Positions 7,187 to 17,400 of a stretch of 37,492 nt of DNA are shown one piece after another. The stretch comes from Candidatus Amulumruptor caecigallinarius (GTDB lineage Bacteria > Bacteroidota > Bacteroidia > Bacteroidales > Muribaculaceae), in NCBI GenBank assembly GCA_023665605.1, contig JAMPDP010000001.1:1169237-1206728 (forward strand), read 5' to 3'. The notes under the pieces were generated by a model, which was given only the letters and a program-made list of their open reading frames with translations, searched no databases and had not been told where the DNA came from. The translations under genes were made by a program, and so were the position numbers. Every line of letters begins with the position of its first letter. Position 1 is the stretch's first letter.

Positions 7187-8887
7187 TTACAGTTCGTCAG
7201 TGTAGTTGCCTGTCACGGTAACTTTCACATTCTTGAGATTGATGCCCTCGGTGGGGGTGAGAACCTCCGAGTCGGCGGGATTGCGCAGCGAAGCCGTGAA
7301 GGTGATGCCGTCGAGGTGTGTCACCGTGCCTGTGATATATAGCGTGATGGGCTGATTTACAGCTCCCTTCGGCAGGTCGGCACCAAGGATGTCAACATTG
7401 TTGATGGGCTGGCCGCCCACGCCTATGGGATTGCCCGATATGGTCACGTCAAAGGGAGTGGTGTTGGTGGCCGTCGCCGTCACCACCATATGCTGTATGG
7501 TAATCTTGTCCACCGTATCATCGTTCCATCCATCGACCGTGTCGGCATAGCGTATCAGTGAGTTGGAGGCAAAGGCCAGCGGCGAATAGAACAGGTATTT
7601 ACCGTCGACGGCCCCGAGGTCGCCGAGTTGCAGGTCTGTGACATCCTGCGGTGCAATACCGGCATCAGGGATATCAACGTTGATGGTCTTCGGGAGTCCG
7701 TCGCCGCTGAGTATGTTACCCAGGGTGGTGAAGTCAACATGGATGGGAGACGTGTAGCCTTCGGGATACTTCTGTGGTAAAGCAGGGGAGAGGCAGAACT
7801 GATAAGGCCCGTTGCCCTCGGTGGCGGGGATGTCAAAGGTGCCGTTGTCGATGCTCAATGCCGTACCGGGCTGCTCCTCGCGTATGGGGGTGAGCTTGAG
7901 ACCTGCATACGAGGTGAGGTCAAACTCACCCACGGGGTTGTTGACAGTCATGTATATCTGCGGATTGAACAGCTTGATGTCCGTGCCGGACTGAGAGAGG
8001 AAGTCGGGCAGGTCATCCAGATTGATGGGGGCGATGTCAAAGCCGCTCATGGTGTAATAGACGCGTCCCGACATCATCTCAGCGGTGAGGTCAGAGAATG
8101 AGAAGTCCACGGTCAGTGTCATCTGCGCAGCCATCCCCGGTTGCTCAGAGGCTCTCAGCGTCAAGTTGCCGCTCTCAATGCGCATCTTGTCGGAGAACGT
8201 GAATGTGCGAGTCGAGGGTACAAACGATGCGGCCTCAGTGGGGACGTTTATGCGCTCTATCGACGCAGTGAGTGTCAGCACGCCGGTGTTTGTCGTGGCC
8301 GATGGTACGGTAAGGATGCCGTCAGCGGGGTTATAGGAGCCGGCGGACGGGGTCATCTCGAGGCCCACAGGGAGCTTGATTCTCAGGTCGGTGAAGCGCA
8401 TTGTGCCGGTGCTCCCGCGGAGTTCATCAACGGAGATGTCAATGCGCATCGTCATCTGCGGCACAATCTGCGTGATGTCAAGGATATATTCACTCACATC
8501 CTCCGACAGATAGTTGAATGAAGCCCAAGAGGATTCCACGGGATATGTTGTTTCATCGCCGGAGGCTCCTGCCGACTGAATCAAGTCATGCAGAGGGGCG
8601 ATGTAAGGAGCGGTGATGTGGATAGGGTCGATATTGACGGGGTCGGAAGCAAACGTCCCGTCATCGGTAAACACATATTGGCCGTCGATAATCTTGAGAT
8701 TGCCGTCTTCCTTGGGGTCAATGATGTCGCCCAGAGTGATTTCGTCAAGGTTAAGCGGGAGTGTCAGGTTTTCCACCTTAAATTGCGCCGTGGTGTCCAC
8801 GTCCGACAGGTCATACTTGTCGTCGAGGCAGCCTGTGAGAAGCATCGCGGCGGAGGCGGAGGCCAGCAGATAGCTGATTGCTTTCAT
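7187..8887 (-). CDS. large putative outer-membrane lipoprotein
   Basis: A 566-residue protein. The start at ATG 8887 gives MKAISYLLASASAAMLLTGC, a clean lipoprotein signal with Cys20 lipidated, followed by Leu-Asp-Asp-Lys, an acidic motif of the kind that drives surface export of Bacteroidota lipoproteins. A TTG nine bases upstream would only add three residues. The mature part is beta-rich, with several immunoglobulin-like segments (SFNYLSEDVSEYILDI, LTLTASIERINVPTEA, MVVTATATNTTPFDVTISG, ITLYITGTVTHLDGITF). No catalytic motif is seen. It is the first gene of a two-gene operon with the DUF5723 barrel; a promoter lies at 8949-8980. Function unknown; a structural or binding partner of the barrel is my inference. 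Confidence 0.8.
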   Translation of the reverse strand: MKAISYLLASASAAMLLTGCLDDKYDLSDVDTTAQFKVENLTLPLNLDEITLGDIIDPKEDGNLKIIDGQYVFTDDGTFASDPVNIDPIHITAPYIAPLHDLIQSAGASGDETTYPVESSWASFNYLSEDVSEYILDITQIVPQMTMRIDISVDELRGSTGTMRFTDLRIKLPVGLEMTPSAGSYNPADGILTVPSATTNTGVLTLTASIERINVPTEAASFVPSTRTFTFSDKMRIESGNLTLRASEQPGMAAQMTLTVDFSFSDLTAEMMSGRVYYTMSGFDIAPINLDDLPDFLSQSGTDIKLFNPQIYMTVNNPVGEFDLTSYAGLKLTPIREEQPGTALSIDNGTFDIPATEGNGPYQFCLSPALPQKYPEGYTSPIHVDFTTLGNILSGDGLPKTINVDIPDAGIAPQDVTDLQLGDLGAVDGKYLFYSPLAFASNSLIRYADTVDGWNDDTVDKITIQHMVVTATATNTTPFDVTISGNPIGVGGQPINNVDILGADLPKGAVNQPITLYITGTVTHLDGITFTASLRNPADSEVLTPTEGINLKNVKVTVTGNYTDEL

Positions 8888-8948
8888 TGGTGACAATGCA
8901 AAGAAATGTAAGAATGGTAGATAGTGACAGATGTCAGTTACAGCATAG

Positions 8949-8980
8949 CAAAATTAACAAAAATTCTCACAAATTTGAAA
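8949..8980 (-). promoter_or_regulatory. Bacteroidota-type promoter for the lipoprotein/DUF5723 operon
   Basis: On the minus strand, TTTC (8977-8980), 20 bp, then TAATTTTG (8949-8956). The start codon at 8887 is about 60 nt downstream, giving a short leader. Confidence 0.7.
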
Positions 8981-9060
8981 ATTTCGTGACAAAATCACAC
9001 ACCACATCTGATTGTCGCACCTCTACGAGGCGCTTTCCCTCTGTGTTTGCCAAATAACAG

Positions 9061-9122
9061 GCGCTGCGGACTGCCAAAGCAGTCCTTGCACCTGCCTATT
9101 ATTGTCCACGCCGCTACGCGGC
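9061..9122. repeat. paired short hairpins in a non-coding stretch
   Basis: GGACTGC (9068-9074) pairs with GCAGTCC (9079-9085) around CAAA, and GCCGC (9110-9114) pairs with GCGGC (9118-9122) around TAC. The surrounding 8981-9230 holds no gene. The hairpins resemble REP-type units, but they differ in sequence from the four-copy family elsewhere in the window, and no second copy of this one is visible here. Confidence 0.4.
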
Positions 9123-9231
9123 TCCGATGATATACAATTTCAACGATTTGATGCAGTTGCCCTACTACAAAATTAATAGAATTATGGTGATATTGTAGCC
9201 CTGAGAAACTATATGGGCGCGCCGTAGATGA

Positions 9232-9291
9232 TTGCGAGGTGAAGTTGAAAATCGGCGTCCTGTGGACGCCATTTTGAGGTTTCACAACCTC
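9232..9291 (-). repeat. interspersed hairpin element, copy A (short form)
   Basis: This shares the left part of the family found at 12527, 17921 and 29977: GAGGTGAAGTTGAAAATCGG followed by the hairpin GGCGTCC-TGT-GGACGCC (9254-9270). It then ends in another hairpin, GAGGTT-TCAC-AACCTC (9276-9291), in place of the central long hairpin of the other copies. It lies between the dnaK terminator and the promoter at 8949-8980. Confidence 0.7.
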
Positions 9292-9460
9292 TGAAACATC
9301 ATTTTGAGGTTTTATTTCCTTGCCACCGTATATGCAGCTAGCGGTTTTTCATGTTTTAATCATATTCAAAAGTTTTTGAAAATATATTCACTGTTTTGAG
9401 TATATCAAAATGTCTGGTATCATTTTCAATCAAATTGTATGCAAATTTTAATGAAATGAA

Positions 9461-9493
9461 AACGGAGTGTAATCGGTTGGATTACACTCCGTT
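9461..9493. terminator. terminator hairpin of dnaK
   Basis: AACGGAGTGTAAT (9461-9473) and ATTACACTCCGTT (9481-9493) form a perfect 13-bp stem with a 7-nt loop. It is 62 bp past the dnaK stop, and a T-rich stretch follows on the minus strand. Confidence 0.82.
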
Positions 9494-9554
9494 GATGTGG
9501 GGGAATTGTCTGTTATGAGACTGTTGGGTTACTGTCTGTTGTCAGGCAGCCGTG

Positions 9555-11462
9555 TTACTTCACTTCCTCGAAGTCTACGTCGGTGACGTGGTCGTCGCCG
9601 CCATTGGAGGCCCCGGGCTGGGGGCCGGCCTGACCTGCCTGAGCACCGGCGTTGGCCTGAGCCTGGGCGTTGAGGATGTCCTGCTGTGCTGCGCCGAATG
9701 CGGTCTCAATCTCCTTGATGGCGGAGTCGATGCCGGCGAGGTCGGCAGCCTTGTGAGCCTCTTTGAGTCGCTGGAGGCCGGTCTCAATAGTGGCCTTCTT
9801 GTCAGCGGGAATCTTGTCGCCGAGTTCGCTGAGCTGCTTCTCGGTCTGGAAGATTACGGCGTCGGCGTGGTTGAGCTTGTCAACGCGCTCCTTCTCCTTG
9901 GCATCAGCCTCGGCGTTGGCGGCAGCCTCGTCCTTCATGCGCTTGATTTCAGCGTCGGTGAGGCCTGAGGATGCTTCGATGCGGATGCTCTGCTCCTTGC
10001 CGGTAGCCTTGTCCTTGGCAGAAACGTTGAGGATGCCGTTTGCATCAATCTCGAACGTCACCTCAATCTGAGGTATGCCACGGGGTGCGGGAGCGATGCC
10101 GTCGAGGTGGAACTTGCCGAGCACCTTGTTGTCCTTAGCCATGGGTCGCTCGCCCTGAAGCACTACGATCTCGACGCTGGGCTGGTTGTCGGCTGCGGTA
10201 GAGAAGGTCTCGCTCTTGCGGGTAGGGATGGTGGTGTTTGCCTCGATGAGCTTGGTCATCACGCCGCCGAGGGTCTCGATGCCGACTGACAGAGGCACCA
10301 CGTCGAGCAGAAGCACATCCTTAACGTCGCCTGAGAGCACGCCGCCCTGAATTGCAGCGCCGACGGCGACCACCTCATCGGGGTTAACGCCCTTGGAGGG
10401 AGCCTTGCCGAAGAACTTCTCGACGATCTGCTGGATGGCGGGTATACGGGTTGAACCGCCGACGAGAATTACCTCGTCAATATCCTTGGCTGTGAGGCCT
10501 GCATCCTTGAGGGCCTGCTCGCAGGGAGGAATGGTGGCCTGAATGAGCTTGTCGGCGAGCTGCTCGAACTTGGCGCGTGTAAGGGTCTTAACCAGGTGCT
10601 TGGGTATGCCGTTGACGGGCATGATATACGGAAGGTTGATCTCGGTGCTCGTGGTTGACGAGAGCTCGATCTTGGCCTTCTCGGCAGCCTCCTTGAGGCG
10701 CTGGAGAGCCATAGGATCCTGACGGAGGTCAACGCCCTCGTCCTTCTGGAACTCATCAGCGAGCCAGTCGATAATCACGTGGTCGAAGTCGTCACCGCCA
10801 AGGTGGGTATCACCGTTGGTGGACTTCACCTCAAACACGCCGTCGCCGAGCTCAAGGATGGAGATATCAAAGGTACCGCCACCGAGGTCAAACACGGCAA
10901 TCTTCTGATCCTTGTTGCTCTTGTCCAGACCATAAGCGAGGGCAGCGGCGGTAGGCTCGTTGACGATACGCTTCACGGTGAGTCCGGCAATCTCGCCGGC
11001 CTCCTTGGTGGCCTGACGCTGCGAGTCATTGAAGTAAGCGGGCACGGTGATTACAGCCTCGGTCACAGACTGTCCGAGATAATCCTCGGCTGTCTTCTTC
11101 ATCTTCTGAAGAATCATTGCAGAAATCTCCTGCGGAGAGTAGAGGCGACCGTCGATGTCAACACGAGGGGTGTTGTTGTCGCTGCGAACCACCTTGTAAG
11201 GTACGCGCTCGATCTCCTTCTGCACCTGGTCGAAAGTCTCGCCCATGAAGCGCTTGATGGAGTAAATGGTGCGCTTGGGGTTGGTGATGGCCTGACGCTT
11301 GGCAGGGTCACCCACCTTGCGCTCGCCGCCGTCAACGAAAGCCACAATTGAAGGGGTGGTGTTACGTCCCTCAGAGTTAGGGATAACCACCGGGTCGTTG
11401 CCCTCAAGGACAGCGACGCAGGAGTTGGTCGTACCAAGGTCAATACCTATAATCTTTCCCAT
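9555..11462 (-). CDS. dnaK: molecular chaperone DnaK (Hsp70)
   Basis: A 635-residue cytosolic ATP-dependent chaperone. The N-terminal ATPase domain has the phosphate-binding motif [13 protein letters not shown], the segment [21 protein letters not shown], the second phosphate loop [13 protein letters not shown], and [11 protein letters not shown]. The linker [11 protein letters not shown] leads into the substrate-binding domain with [10 protein letters not shown], and the helical lid ends in a Gly/Ala/Gln-rich stretch and the terminal EEVK characteristic of DnaK. Length is normal. No dnaJ or grpE gene is adjacent. A hairpin terminator lies just downstream, and I see no consensus promoter in the 126 bp upstream, so regulation may use a non-standard element. 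Confidence 0.99.
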   Translation of the reverse strand: MGKIIGIDLGTTNSCVAVLEGNDPVVIPNSEGRNTTPSIVAFVDGGERKVGDPAKRQAITNPKRTIYSIKRFMGETFDQVQKEIERVPYKVVRSDNNTPRVDIDGRLYSPQEISAMILQKMKKTAEDYLGQSVTEAVITVPAYFNDSQRQATKEAGEIAGLTVKRIVNEPTAAALAYGLDKSNKDQKIAVFDLGGGTFDISILELGDGVFEVKSTNGDTHLGGDDFDHVIIDWLADEFQKDEGVDLRQDPMALQRLKEAAEKAKIELSSTTSTEINLPYIMPVNGIPKHLVKTLTRAKFEQLADKLIQATIPPCEQALKDAGLTAKDIDEVILVGGSTRIPAIQQIVEKFFGKAPSKGVNPDEVVAVGAAIQGGVLSGDVKDVLLLDVVPLSVGIETLGGVMTKLIEANTTIPTRKSETFSTAADNQPSVEIVVLQGERPMAKDNKVLGKFHLDGIAPAPRGIPQIEVTFEIDANGILNVSAKDKATGKEQSIRIEASSGLTDAEIKRMKDEAAANAEADAKEKERVDKLNHADAVIFQTEKQLSELGDKIPADKKATIETGLQRLKEAHKAADLAGIDSAIKEIETAFGAAQQDILNAQAQANAGAQAGQAGPQPGASNGGDDHVTDVDFEEVK

Positions 11463-11600
11463 AATAGTTGGATATTATATGTTTTGTTGATTTTGTGTGT
11501 CGTGGAATGTCTGTTAGTGTTCTTCAATGATTAAAACAAACCGCGTGCCAAAAAGTTGCCCTGACGTAACACGCGCGCAGTCAGAATGTTAAGATATGCA

Positions 11601-11632
11601 AAGCCCGACTGACAATGTTGTCAGCCGGGCTT
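11601..11632. terminator. terminator hairpin of the aquaporin gene
   Basis: AAGCCCG and CTGACA (11601-11614) pair with TGTCAG and CGGGCTT (11619-11632), interrupted by one A/C mismatch. It is 28 bp past the stop of the minus-strand aquaporin gene, and also downstream of nothing else on the plus strand, so it most likely serves the aquaporin. Confidence 0.75.
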
Positions 11633-11659
11633 GTGACATATTAGTTAACTGGCTGGTAG

Positions 11660-12358
11660 TCAGTCTTCTGAACGCTTGCGTGAGGGGGAAGTGAGTTTCC
11701 AGGCCACGGCGGCGAGGATGGCACCGCAGAGCGGGCCCACCACCATAATCCAGAAGTCGCCCCAGGCAGTCGGGGAGAACAGAGCCGGGCCGAATGAACG
11801 GGCGGGATTGACCGAGCAGTTGTCCACGGGAATGCCCACGATGTTGACCAGGCCGAGGCCCACACCTATGGCAAGGCCGGCCATGATGCCGTTGCCCCAC
11901 TTGGAGGTGGCACCCAGCACGGTGTATACGAAGAAGCAGGTCAGAAGCACCTCCACCAGAAGGGCCATCCCGACGGTAGCTCCGGGCTGGAGCACGTTGG
12001 TGGCCAGAGTGTTGGCACCGGTGATGCCGCCGTAAGCGTACTCGGGCGCACCGGAGTTGAAGATGAACCACAGGAGCAGACCGCCGATACCGGCTCCGAT
12101 GAACTGTGCAATCCAGTAGATGAGGAGGCTCTTGGCACCGAAGGTCTTGTCAGTCAGGAACACTCCAAGGGTGACAGCCGGGTTTACGTGACAGCCGGAG
12201 ATGCCGCCGATGGCGTAGCAGAGGCATATGAGCACCAAGCCGAAGCAGAGGCCGATGCCAAGACCGCCGATGGAGGGGCCGGCAAGCACGGCGCTGCCGC
12301 AGGCAAGAAGCACAAGGAACATGGTGCCGAAACACTCGGCAATGAATTTCTTGGTCAT
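11660..12358 (-). CDS. aqpZ: MIP family aquaporin (AqpZ-like)
   Basis: A 232-residue inner-membrane channel of the major intrinsic protein family, with six predicted membrane segments. The two NPA motifs are intact: HVNPAVTLG (first half-helix) and VNPARSFGP (second). The Arg after the second NPA forms part of the selectivity filter. The N-terminus MTKKFIAECFGTMFLVLLACGSAV matches AqpZ-type water channels rather than the longer GlpF glycerol facilitators, and no Asp follows the second NPA as in GlpF. The product should carry water in osmotic adaptation. The upstream region holds near-matches but no full TAnnTTTG box. It stands alone, separated from queG by an interspersed repeat element. Confidence 0.92.
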   Translation of the reverse strand: MTKKFIAECFGTMFLVLLACGSAVLAGPSIGGLGIGLCFGLVLICLCYAIGGISGCHVNPAVTLGVFLTDKTFGAKSLLIYWIAQFIGAGIGGLLLWFIFNSGAPEYAYGGITGANTLATNVLQPGATVGMALLVEVLLTCFFVYTVLGATSKWGNGIMAGLAIGVGLGLVNIVGIPVDNCSVNPARSFGPALFSPTAWGDFWIMVVGPLCGAILAAVAWKLTSPSRKRSED

Positions 12359-12526
12359 TTGATATTAATGTTGAAAGTGTGGAAAAAGATGTGAGTTATG
12401 CAAATATGGCAAACTTTATGATTTTTAACAAATTTTGAACTGATAAGTTTGGGTGGAAGGCATCATTTGATGTCAGAGAGTGATAATGGGCAGGTTATTC
12501 CGAGGCATATTTTGACGGAGATGTAG

Positions 12527-12734
12527 AACCCTCGAATGATCGAGTTGATGTTGTAAATCGGCGTCCTGCGGACGCCATTTGTACAGTCGCAAGTAACCCC
12601 GGATGCCTACGCTATCGCTACGGCTTCCGGGGCTACGAATAATCGGCGTCCTGCGGACGCTCCTTAGGAGGTTTTTCAACACCCTCAATTACTTTTGATA
12701 CACTTCCCCATTTTGAGGGTTTTGCAACACACTC
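12527..12734 (-). repeat. interspersed hairpin element, copy B (full form)
   Basis: Modules in plus-strand order: GTTGTAAATC lead, hairpin GGCGTCC-TGC-GGACGCC (12560-12576), long central hairpin with CCCCGGA (12597-12603) paired to TCCGGGG (12626-12632), hairpin GCGTCC-TGC-GGACGC (12646-12660), then a tail with CAACACCCTC, CTTTTGATACACTTCCC and TTTTGCAACAC. The outer GTTGTAAA and the tail TTTTGCAAC type sequences can pair. The right end is 63 bp past the queG stop. Assigned to the minus strand because the tail faces the gene whose transcript would carry it. Confidence 0.85.
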
Positions 12735-12796
12735 TTTTAGGCCCGGTGTTGGGACATCTGTTGGTCGGTGCGGGATGTGTGAGTGCTTGGCGGGGG

Positions 12797-13696
12797 TCAG
12801 GAGAGGCGGATGTTGCGAAGGAAGTCGGCGGGCTTGATGCGTGACAGTGCTGACCGCTTCAGCAGCGGACGCACGACTGCTTCGTCGGCTGCATCGAGCT
12901 CGGCATCGGTGAGGGTGAGCAGGGGATTTGTGGGGGCGAACTCGGGGAGACCGGCAGTGTGTTTGACGGAATTATGGGGACATACTTCCTGACAGGTGTC
13001 ACACCCGGCGAGACGCCCATGCAGGCGAGTTCCGGGGGGGAGGGGTCCGCGTTGCTCTATGGTGACGCAGCTCAGACATCGGCTCGCATCCAGGGCTCCA
13101 TTGCCGTCGAGAGCACGCACGGGGCACGCCCTGACACAACGCCCGCAGTCGCCGCAGCTCAGTGAGCACGGCTCATCGGGAGTGAGAGGGAGGGTTGTGA
13201 TGATTTCGCCAAGAAAGAAGTAAGAGCCGGCACCGGGTATTATCAAGGTGTTGTTGCGGCCGATGAAGCCCAGACCGGCGCGCACTGCCCAATAGCGCTC
13301 ACGCAGCGGCGCGGTGTCCACGCACACGCGATATTCTCCTCCTAATGTTTCTTTCATAACGTCCACCGCAGAGTTCAGCCGTCGGCGCACCACGGCATGA
13401 TAATCCTCGCCACGTGCATAGCGGGCAATGCGGCGGCGCGAGGGCAGAGGGGGGTCGGGGTGAAAGTAGGGGAAGGCGGCGACTATTATTGAGCATGCAC
13501 CATCGAGGAGCATGCGCGGATCTGCGCGCACGTCGTCATAGCGGGTCATGTAGTCCATGCAGCCGTGATGTCCGGTAGAAATCCAGCTGCGGTAACGGTC
13601 TGTGTCCTCAGCAGCTACCGGGGCAGCCTTGGCAATGCCCGTGAACGGAGCTCCTGATGCTGACTTAACCAGCTCCTTGACTGCTTCGGAGGTCAT
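12797..13696 (-). CDS. queG: epoxyqueuosine reductase QueG
   Basis: A 299-residue cytosolic iron-sulfur enzyme that reduces epoxyqueuosine to queuosine in the wobble position of tRNAs for Asp, Asn, His and Tyr, using a corrinoid cofactor. The N-terminal domain includes GIAKAAPVAAEDTDRYRSWI and HHGCMDYM. Two [4Fe-4S] cluster motifs are complete: CGDCGRCVRACPVRAL, and CLSC with CDTCQEVCPHN. The residues DTAPLRERYWAVRAGLGFIG, containing the expected catalytic-site Asp, are present. The enzyme is short compared with E. coli QueG (379 residues) because the C-terminal HEAT-like part is absent, as in other Bacteroidota. The gene overlaps the deacetylase gene upstream by 4 bp (ATGA), so translation is probably coupled. 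Confidence 0.95.
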   Translation of the reverse strand: MTSEAVKELVKSASGAPFTGIAKAAPVAAEDTDRYRSWISTGHHGCMDYMTRYDDVRADPRMLLDGACSIIVAAFPYFHPDPPLPSRRRIARYARGEDYHAVVRRRLNSAVDVMKETLGGEYRVCVDTAPLRERYWAVRAGLGFIGRNNTLIIPGAGSYFFLGEIITTLPLTPDEPCSLSCGDCGRCVRACPVRALDGNGALDASRCLSCVTIEQRGPLPPGTRLHGRLAGCDTCQEVCPHNSVKHTAGLPEFAPTNPLLTLTDAELDAADEAVVRPLLKRSALSRIKPADFLRNIRLS

Positions 13697-14316
13697 CGCG
13701 GGTCATCGAGCCGGTGAAATGTGTAGCCCTGCTCAAGCAACCACTCAATTGAGGGCACGAGAGCCTCGCGGAGGTTCGGCCACGCCTTCAGTGAGTCGTG
13801 AAACACGATGATGCTGCCGTTGCGGGTGTAGCGGCGCACATTGTCCACCACCTTCTGCGGAGTCATCAGCCGCGAGTAGTCGCGCGTCACCAGGTCATAC
13901 ATCACAATATTGTAGTGATGCTTGATGGCGGCAGCCTGTGCCCAGCGTATCAGCCCGTGAGGGGGACGGAAGAGGGTGCTCCCGATCAGCGCGTCGGCCT
14001 CAGTGATGTCGCGCATATAGCGCAGAGTTGTCACCTTGAAGCCCTGGAGGTGGTGCATGGTGTGGTTGCCCACGGCATGCCCGCGCTCCTTGACCATGCG
14101 GAATGTGTCGGGATGCTTGCGTACGTTGTCACCCACCATGAAGAAGGTGGCCTTGATGCCGTAGCGGTCCAGCACATCGAGCACCCATGGGGTCACCTCG
14201 GGGATAGGCCCGTCATCGAAGGTGAGATACACAGCCTTCTCTCCCCGGTGCTTGATGCGCCACAGTGCCTCCGGAAACAGGAGTCGGTAAGGGAGACGCG
14301 GTTGCTCGATGAACAT
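13693..14316 (-). CDS. polysaccharide deacetylase (NodB domain) family protein
   Basis: A 207-residue protein of the carbohydrate esterase 4 type. All main motifs are visible: TFDDGP (residues 32-37, with the catalytic and metal-binding Asp), the metal-binding His pair in GNHTMHH, RPPHG, and FHDS near the C-terminus. These enzymes remove N-acetyl groups from GlcNAc- or MurNAc-containing polymers in a metal-dependent reaction. No signal peptide or membrane anchor is seen, so it may act in the cytosol on an intermediate or be released by an unrecognised route. The 3' end overlaps queG by 4 bp, and the DUF2723 gene lies 85 bp upstream on the same strand, so the three may be one transcript. Substrate unknown. 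Confidence 0.9.
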   Translation of the reverse strand: MFIEQPRLPYRLLFPEALWRIKHRGEKAVYLTFDDGPIPEVTPWVLDVLDRYGIKATFFMVGDNVRKHPDTFRMVKERGHAVGNHTMHHLQGFKVTTLRYMRDITEADALIGSTLFRPPHGLIRWAQAAAIKHHYNIVMYDLVTRDYSRLMTPQKVVDNVRRYTRNGSIIVFHDSLKAWPNLREALVPSIEWLLEQGYTFHRLDDPR

Positions 14317-14401
14317 GGCTTTCGATGAGGCTTCAGGTGAGGCTGCAAATTGCTGACGGGCACGCAGACTATGTCACGGGGATGGATGCGTTACCGCAGC
14401 G

Positions 14402-17400
14402 TCAGCTGTCGCCGCGGTCAAGGAAAGCGGCCTGCCGGTCGAAGTTCACGCCCCGGGCCGCAGCCTTCTGCATATACGCTTCGGCATCAGCGCCCAGGTC
14501 AGAATACTCCTGGAGCAGACGCAGATAGTAATATTGGTCTATCCAGCGGTCATTGTAGGGCAGCGTCAGATATTGCCATGGCTTGAGGCTCTGGTAATAA
14601 ATGATGTTGCGCGTGTACTGGTTAAGCTCGTTCTCGATGATGCTCACGGCCTTGGGAGTGTATGTCTTGGTGCCGGTGAGCTCGTCGACGGTGGCATAGA
14701 GCTGAGCCACGTCCAGACCAACCTGCAAGCCTAATGGTGAGGCTTCCACGGGGAGCTTCACCATCATCAGGTCAAGCACCTCGGCAGCCTTGGCATAACG
14801 GTCAGCGGCAAAGGCTCTTGCCCGCTCGGCACGGTCGCCGGTAAGGTCAGAGATGCTGTCGGTGGCCATCACACCCTCGGTGAGTAGTGCGCGTGCCAGG
14901 TCGATGATTTGGGAGCGGGTGGAAGTGACCATGCGGCGCACGGTTTCATCCAGATAGGGTAGCTTGCTCTTGTCGGCCACGTCAAGGCCTCCCCAGCGGA
15001 ACTTCTCGGTGACGTTGCGATACATCTTGTCGGTGTTCACGCCGGTCTGTCCGTTGGCATTGCGGAGCGGAGTCACCTCATAGGCCATGCCGGTGGAGCG
15101 CATATAGGGTGAAAGTCCCAGATAATACTCCGTGGGTACGGTGGTGGCGAAGTACACGGGGCGGTTCCAGCCGTTGGCCGCGCTTGTGGCGAGAATGTCA
15201 AGGGAGATTACCTGGCTCAGGGTGAGTCCTCCGTCGCGTGAAGCGTCCCGGTCGGCAATCATGTTGACATCAATGATGTCGTCGGAGGCAGCGGCCTCGG
15301 CGCCTGTGATACGGCCGGCTTTGACAGCGGCATCCTTATCCACGGGGATGTACATATTGGGGTAGCGCATCATCGGCAGCCCATAGGCATTCTTGGAGCT
15401 CTGCGGGTCGTAGAGGTGCGCAAGGGCCGTGAGGGCATCCACCTTCGTGGTGTCGGGGTCAAGGAAGTAGTTGAACTGGAGTCGGTCATAGGCATAATCT
15501 GCCGGGCGGGCGAGCATATCAATGGCCGGAGCCTCGTATGTCGGCTTCTTGATCTGGTTGACATACCAGTCGGTTGTGAGATAGCTCAGGTTGACCACCT
15601 TCACGTCGCGGCGCTCACCCTCCACCTCCTGAGCGTACCACAGGGGGAAGGTGTCGTTGTCGCCGTTGGTGAATATCACGGCGTTCTCATCAAGGGAGTT
15701 GAGGTAGTTGAAGCCGAAGTCGCGGGCGGTGTAACGGCCTGAGCGGTCATGGTCATCCCAAGTCTGTGACACCATCTGAACCGGCACTATCAGACCCACG
15801 AAGGCGGCAAAGCAGGCTGCAAACATCGGCTTCTCGCCCTTGAGGAGCTTGAGGCAGAGATGCCACAGGCCGGCGACGCCGAGGCCTATCCAGATGGAGT
15901 AGGCGTAGAACGAGCCTGCGAAGGCGTAGTCACGCTCACGTGGCTGAGTGGGGGTCTGGTTGAGGTAGAGCACAATGGCGATGCCCGTCATAAAGAAGAG
16001 GAAGAACACCACCCAGAACTGCTCGATACCTTTCTTGGAGGTAAACGCCTGCCACCCGAGGCCTATCAGGCCGAGGATGAGCGGGAGCATATAGAACACG
16101 TTGTGTCCCTTGTTGGCCGAGCCGTTCTCGGCAGGGAGGAGGCTCTGGTCGCCGAGGCGCATGTTGTCGATGAAGGGGATGCCCGAGATCCAGTTGCCAT
16201 TGTTCACCTCGCCATTGCCCTGAATGTCATTCTGGCGCCCTGCGAAGTTCCACATGAAGTAGCGCCAATACATCTGGTTGAGCTGATATATAAGGAAGAA
16301 GCGCAGGTTCTCGGCCATGGTGGGCTTCATGCGCGTGCTCTTCTGCAGCGGGTCGCCGTTTTCGTCGATATACACGGTGGCCTCCACCGGCTTGCCTTTG
16401 AGGTCTATCCAGTCCACGTAGGCCTGAGTGTGGCGCTGCGAGTGGATGCGGGGGAAGAGCATGTCCAGCTCCGGCGAGGTCATATAATCCTTCTTCACGC
16501 CATAGTTCACGTAAGCGTCAGGCTCCTCCGGCGAGTTCTTCACCACCTTGCCGTAGAGTTTCTTGGTGCCCTTCACCACCGGCTTGGGTGTCTGTCCCTC
16601 CACCTGATATACTATGGAGGAGTTCAGAGTGCGGCCATACAGCAGCGGTGTCTCGCCATACTGCTCGCGGTTGAGGTAAGAGGCCAGAGTGAACACGTTG
16701 TCAGGCTGGTTCTGATTCATCGGCGTGTTGGCCGACGAGCGGATGAGCAGCAACGCATAACTGGTGTAGCCTATGAATATCACGAAGCAGCTGAGGATGG
16801 TAACGGTGAGCACCCTGACCGGGATATGACGAGCCAGAGAGAAGTAGGCAACGAGAGCCAGGATAATCACCACCGGCACCCACAGGCTCTCACCGATGAA
16901 TGGGATGCCGCTGAGGGTGATGGCGATGATGAACGACAGCTTCATGCGCAGCGGCGACCGCTGGGCATACATCTCGCGGATGCACCATATGAAGGCTGCC
17001 ACGGTGAGCAGCGCATAGATGAGCACGCCCCAGTTGTAGCCCAGATGGCACACGTTGACAAAGAACAGCTCAAAGTACTGCGACATCTCCACGAAGCCCG
17101 GCACCAAACCGAAGAGTATCAGCGCAATGATGATGACTGACACGCCCAGGGCTGCCAGTGACCCCAGAGCAGTGGTGTCGCTCCACTTGCGGTAGTAGAT
17201 CACCAGCACTATCGCCGGGATGCAGAGCAGGTTGAGCAGGTGCACCGCGATGGAAATGCCTATCACATAGGCTATGAGCACCAGATATCGGTCGGAGTGC
17301 GGCTTGTCGGCACGCGCCTCCCACTTGAGGATGAGCCAGAAAACCAGTGCTGTGCAGAACGACGAGAAGGCATACACCTCAGCCTCGACGGCCGAGAACC

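Noticed and set aside
9461-9493. The terminator hairpin considered as part of the interspersed repeat family
   Set aside because: Its stem sequence is unrelated to the GGCGTCC modules, and its place 62 bp past dnaK fits a simple terminator.
15860-17140. Long plus-strand open frame of 426 codons opposite the DUF2723 gene
   Set aside because: It is antisense to a clear membrane protein gene; its His/Glu/Val-rich composition is what a reverse frame of hydrophobic codons gives, and it has no promoter or recognisable motif.
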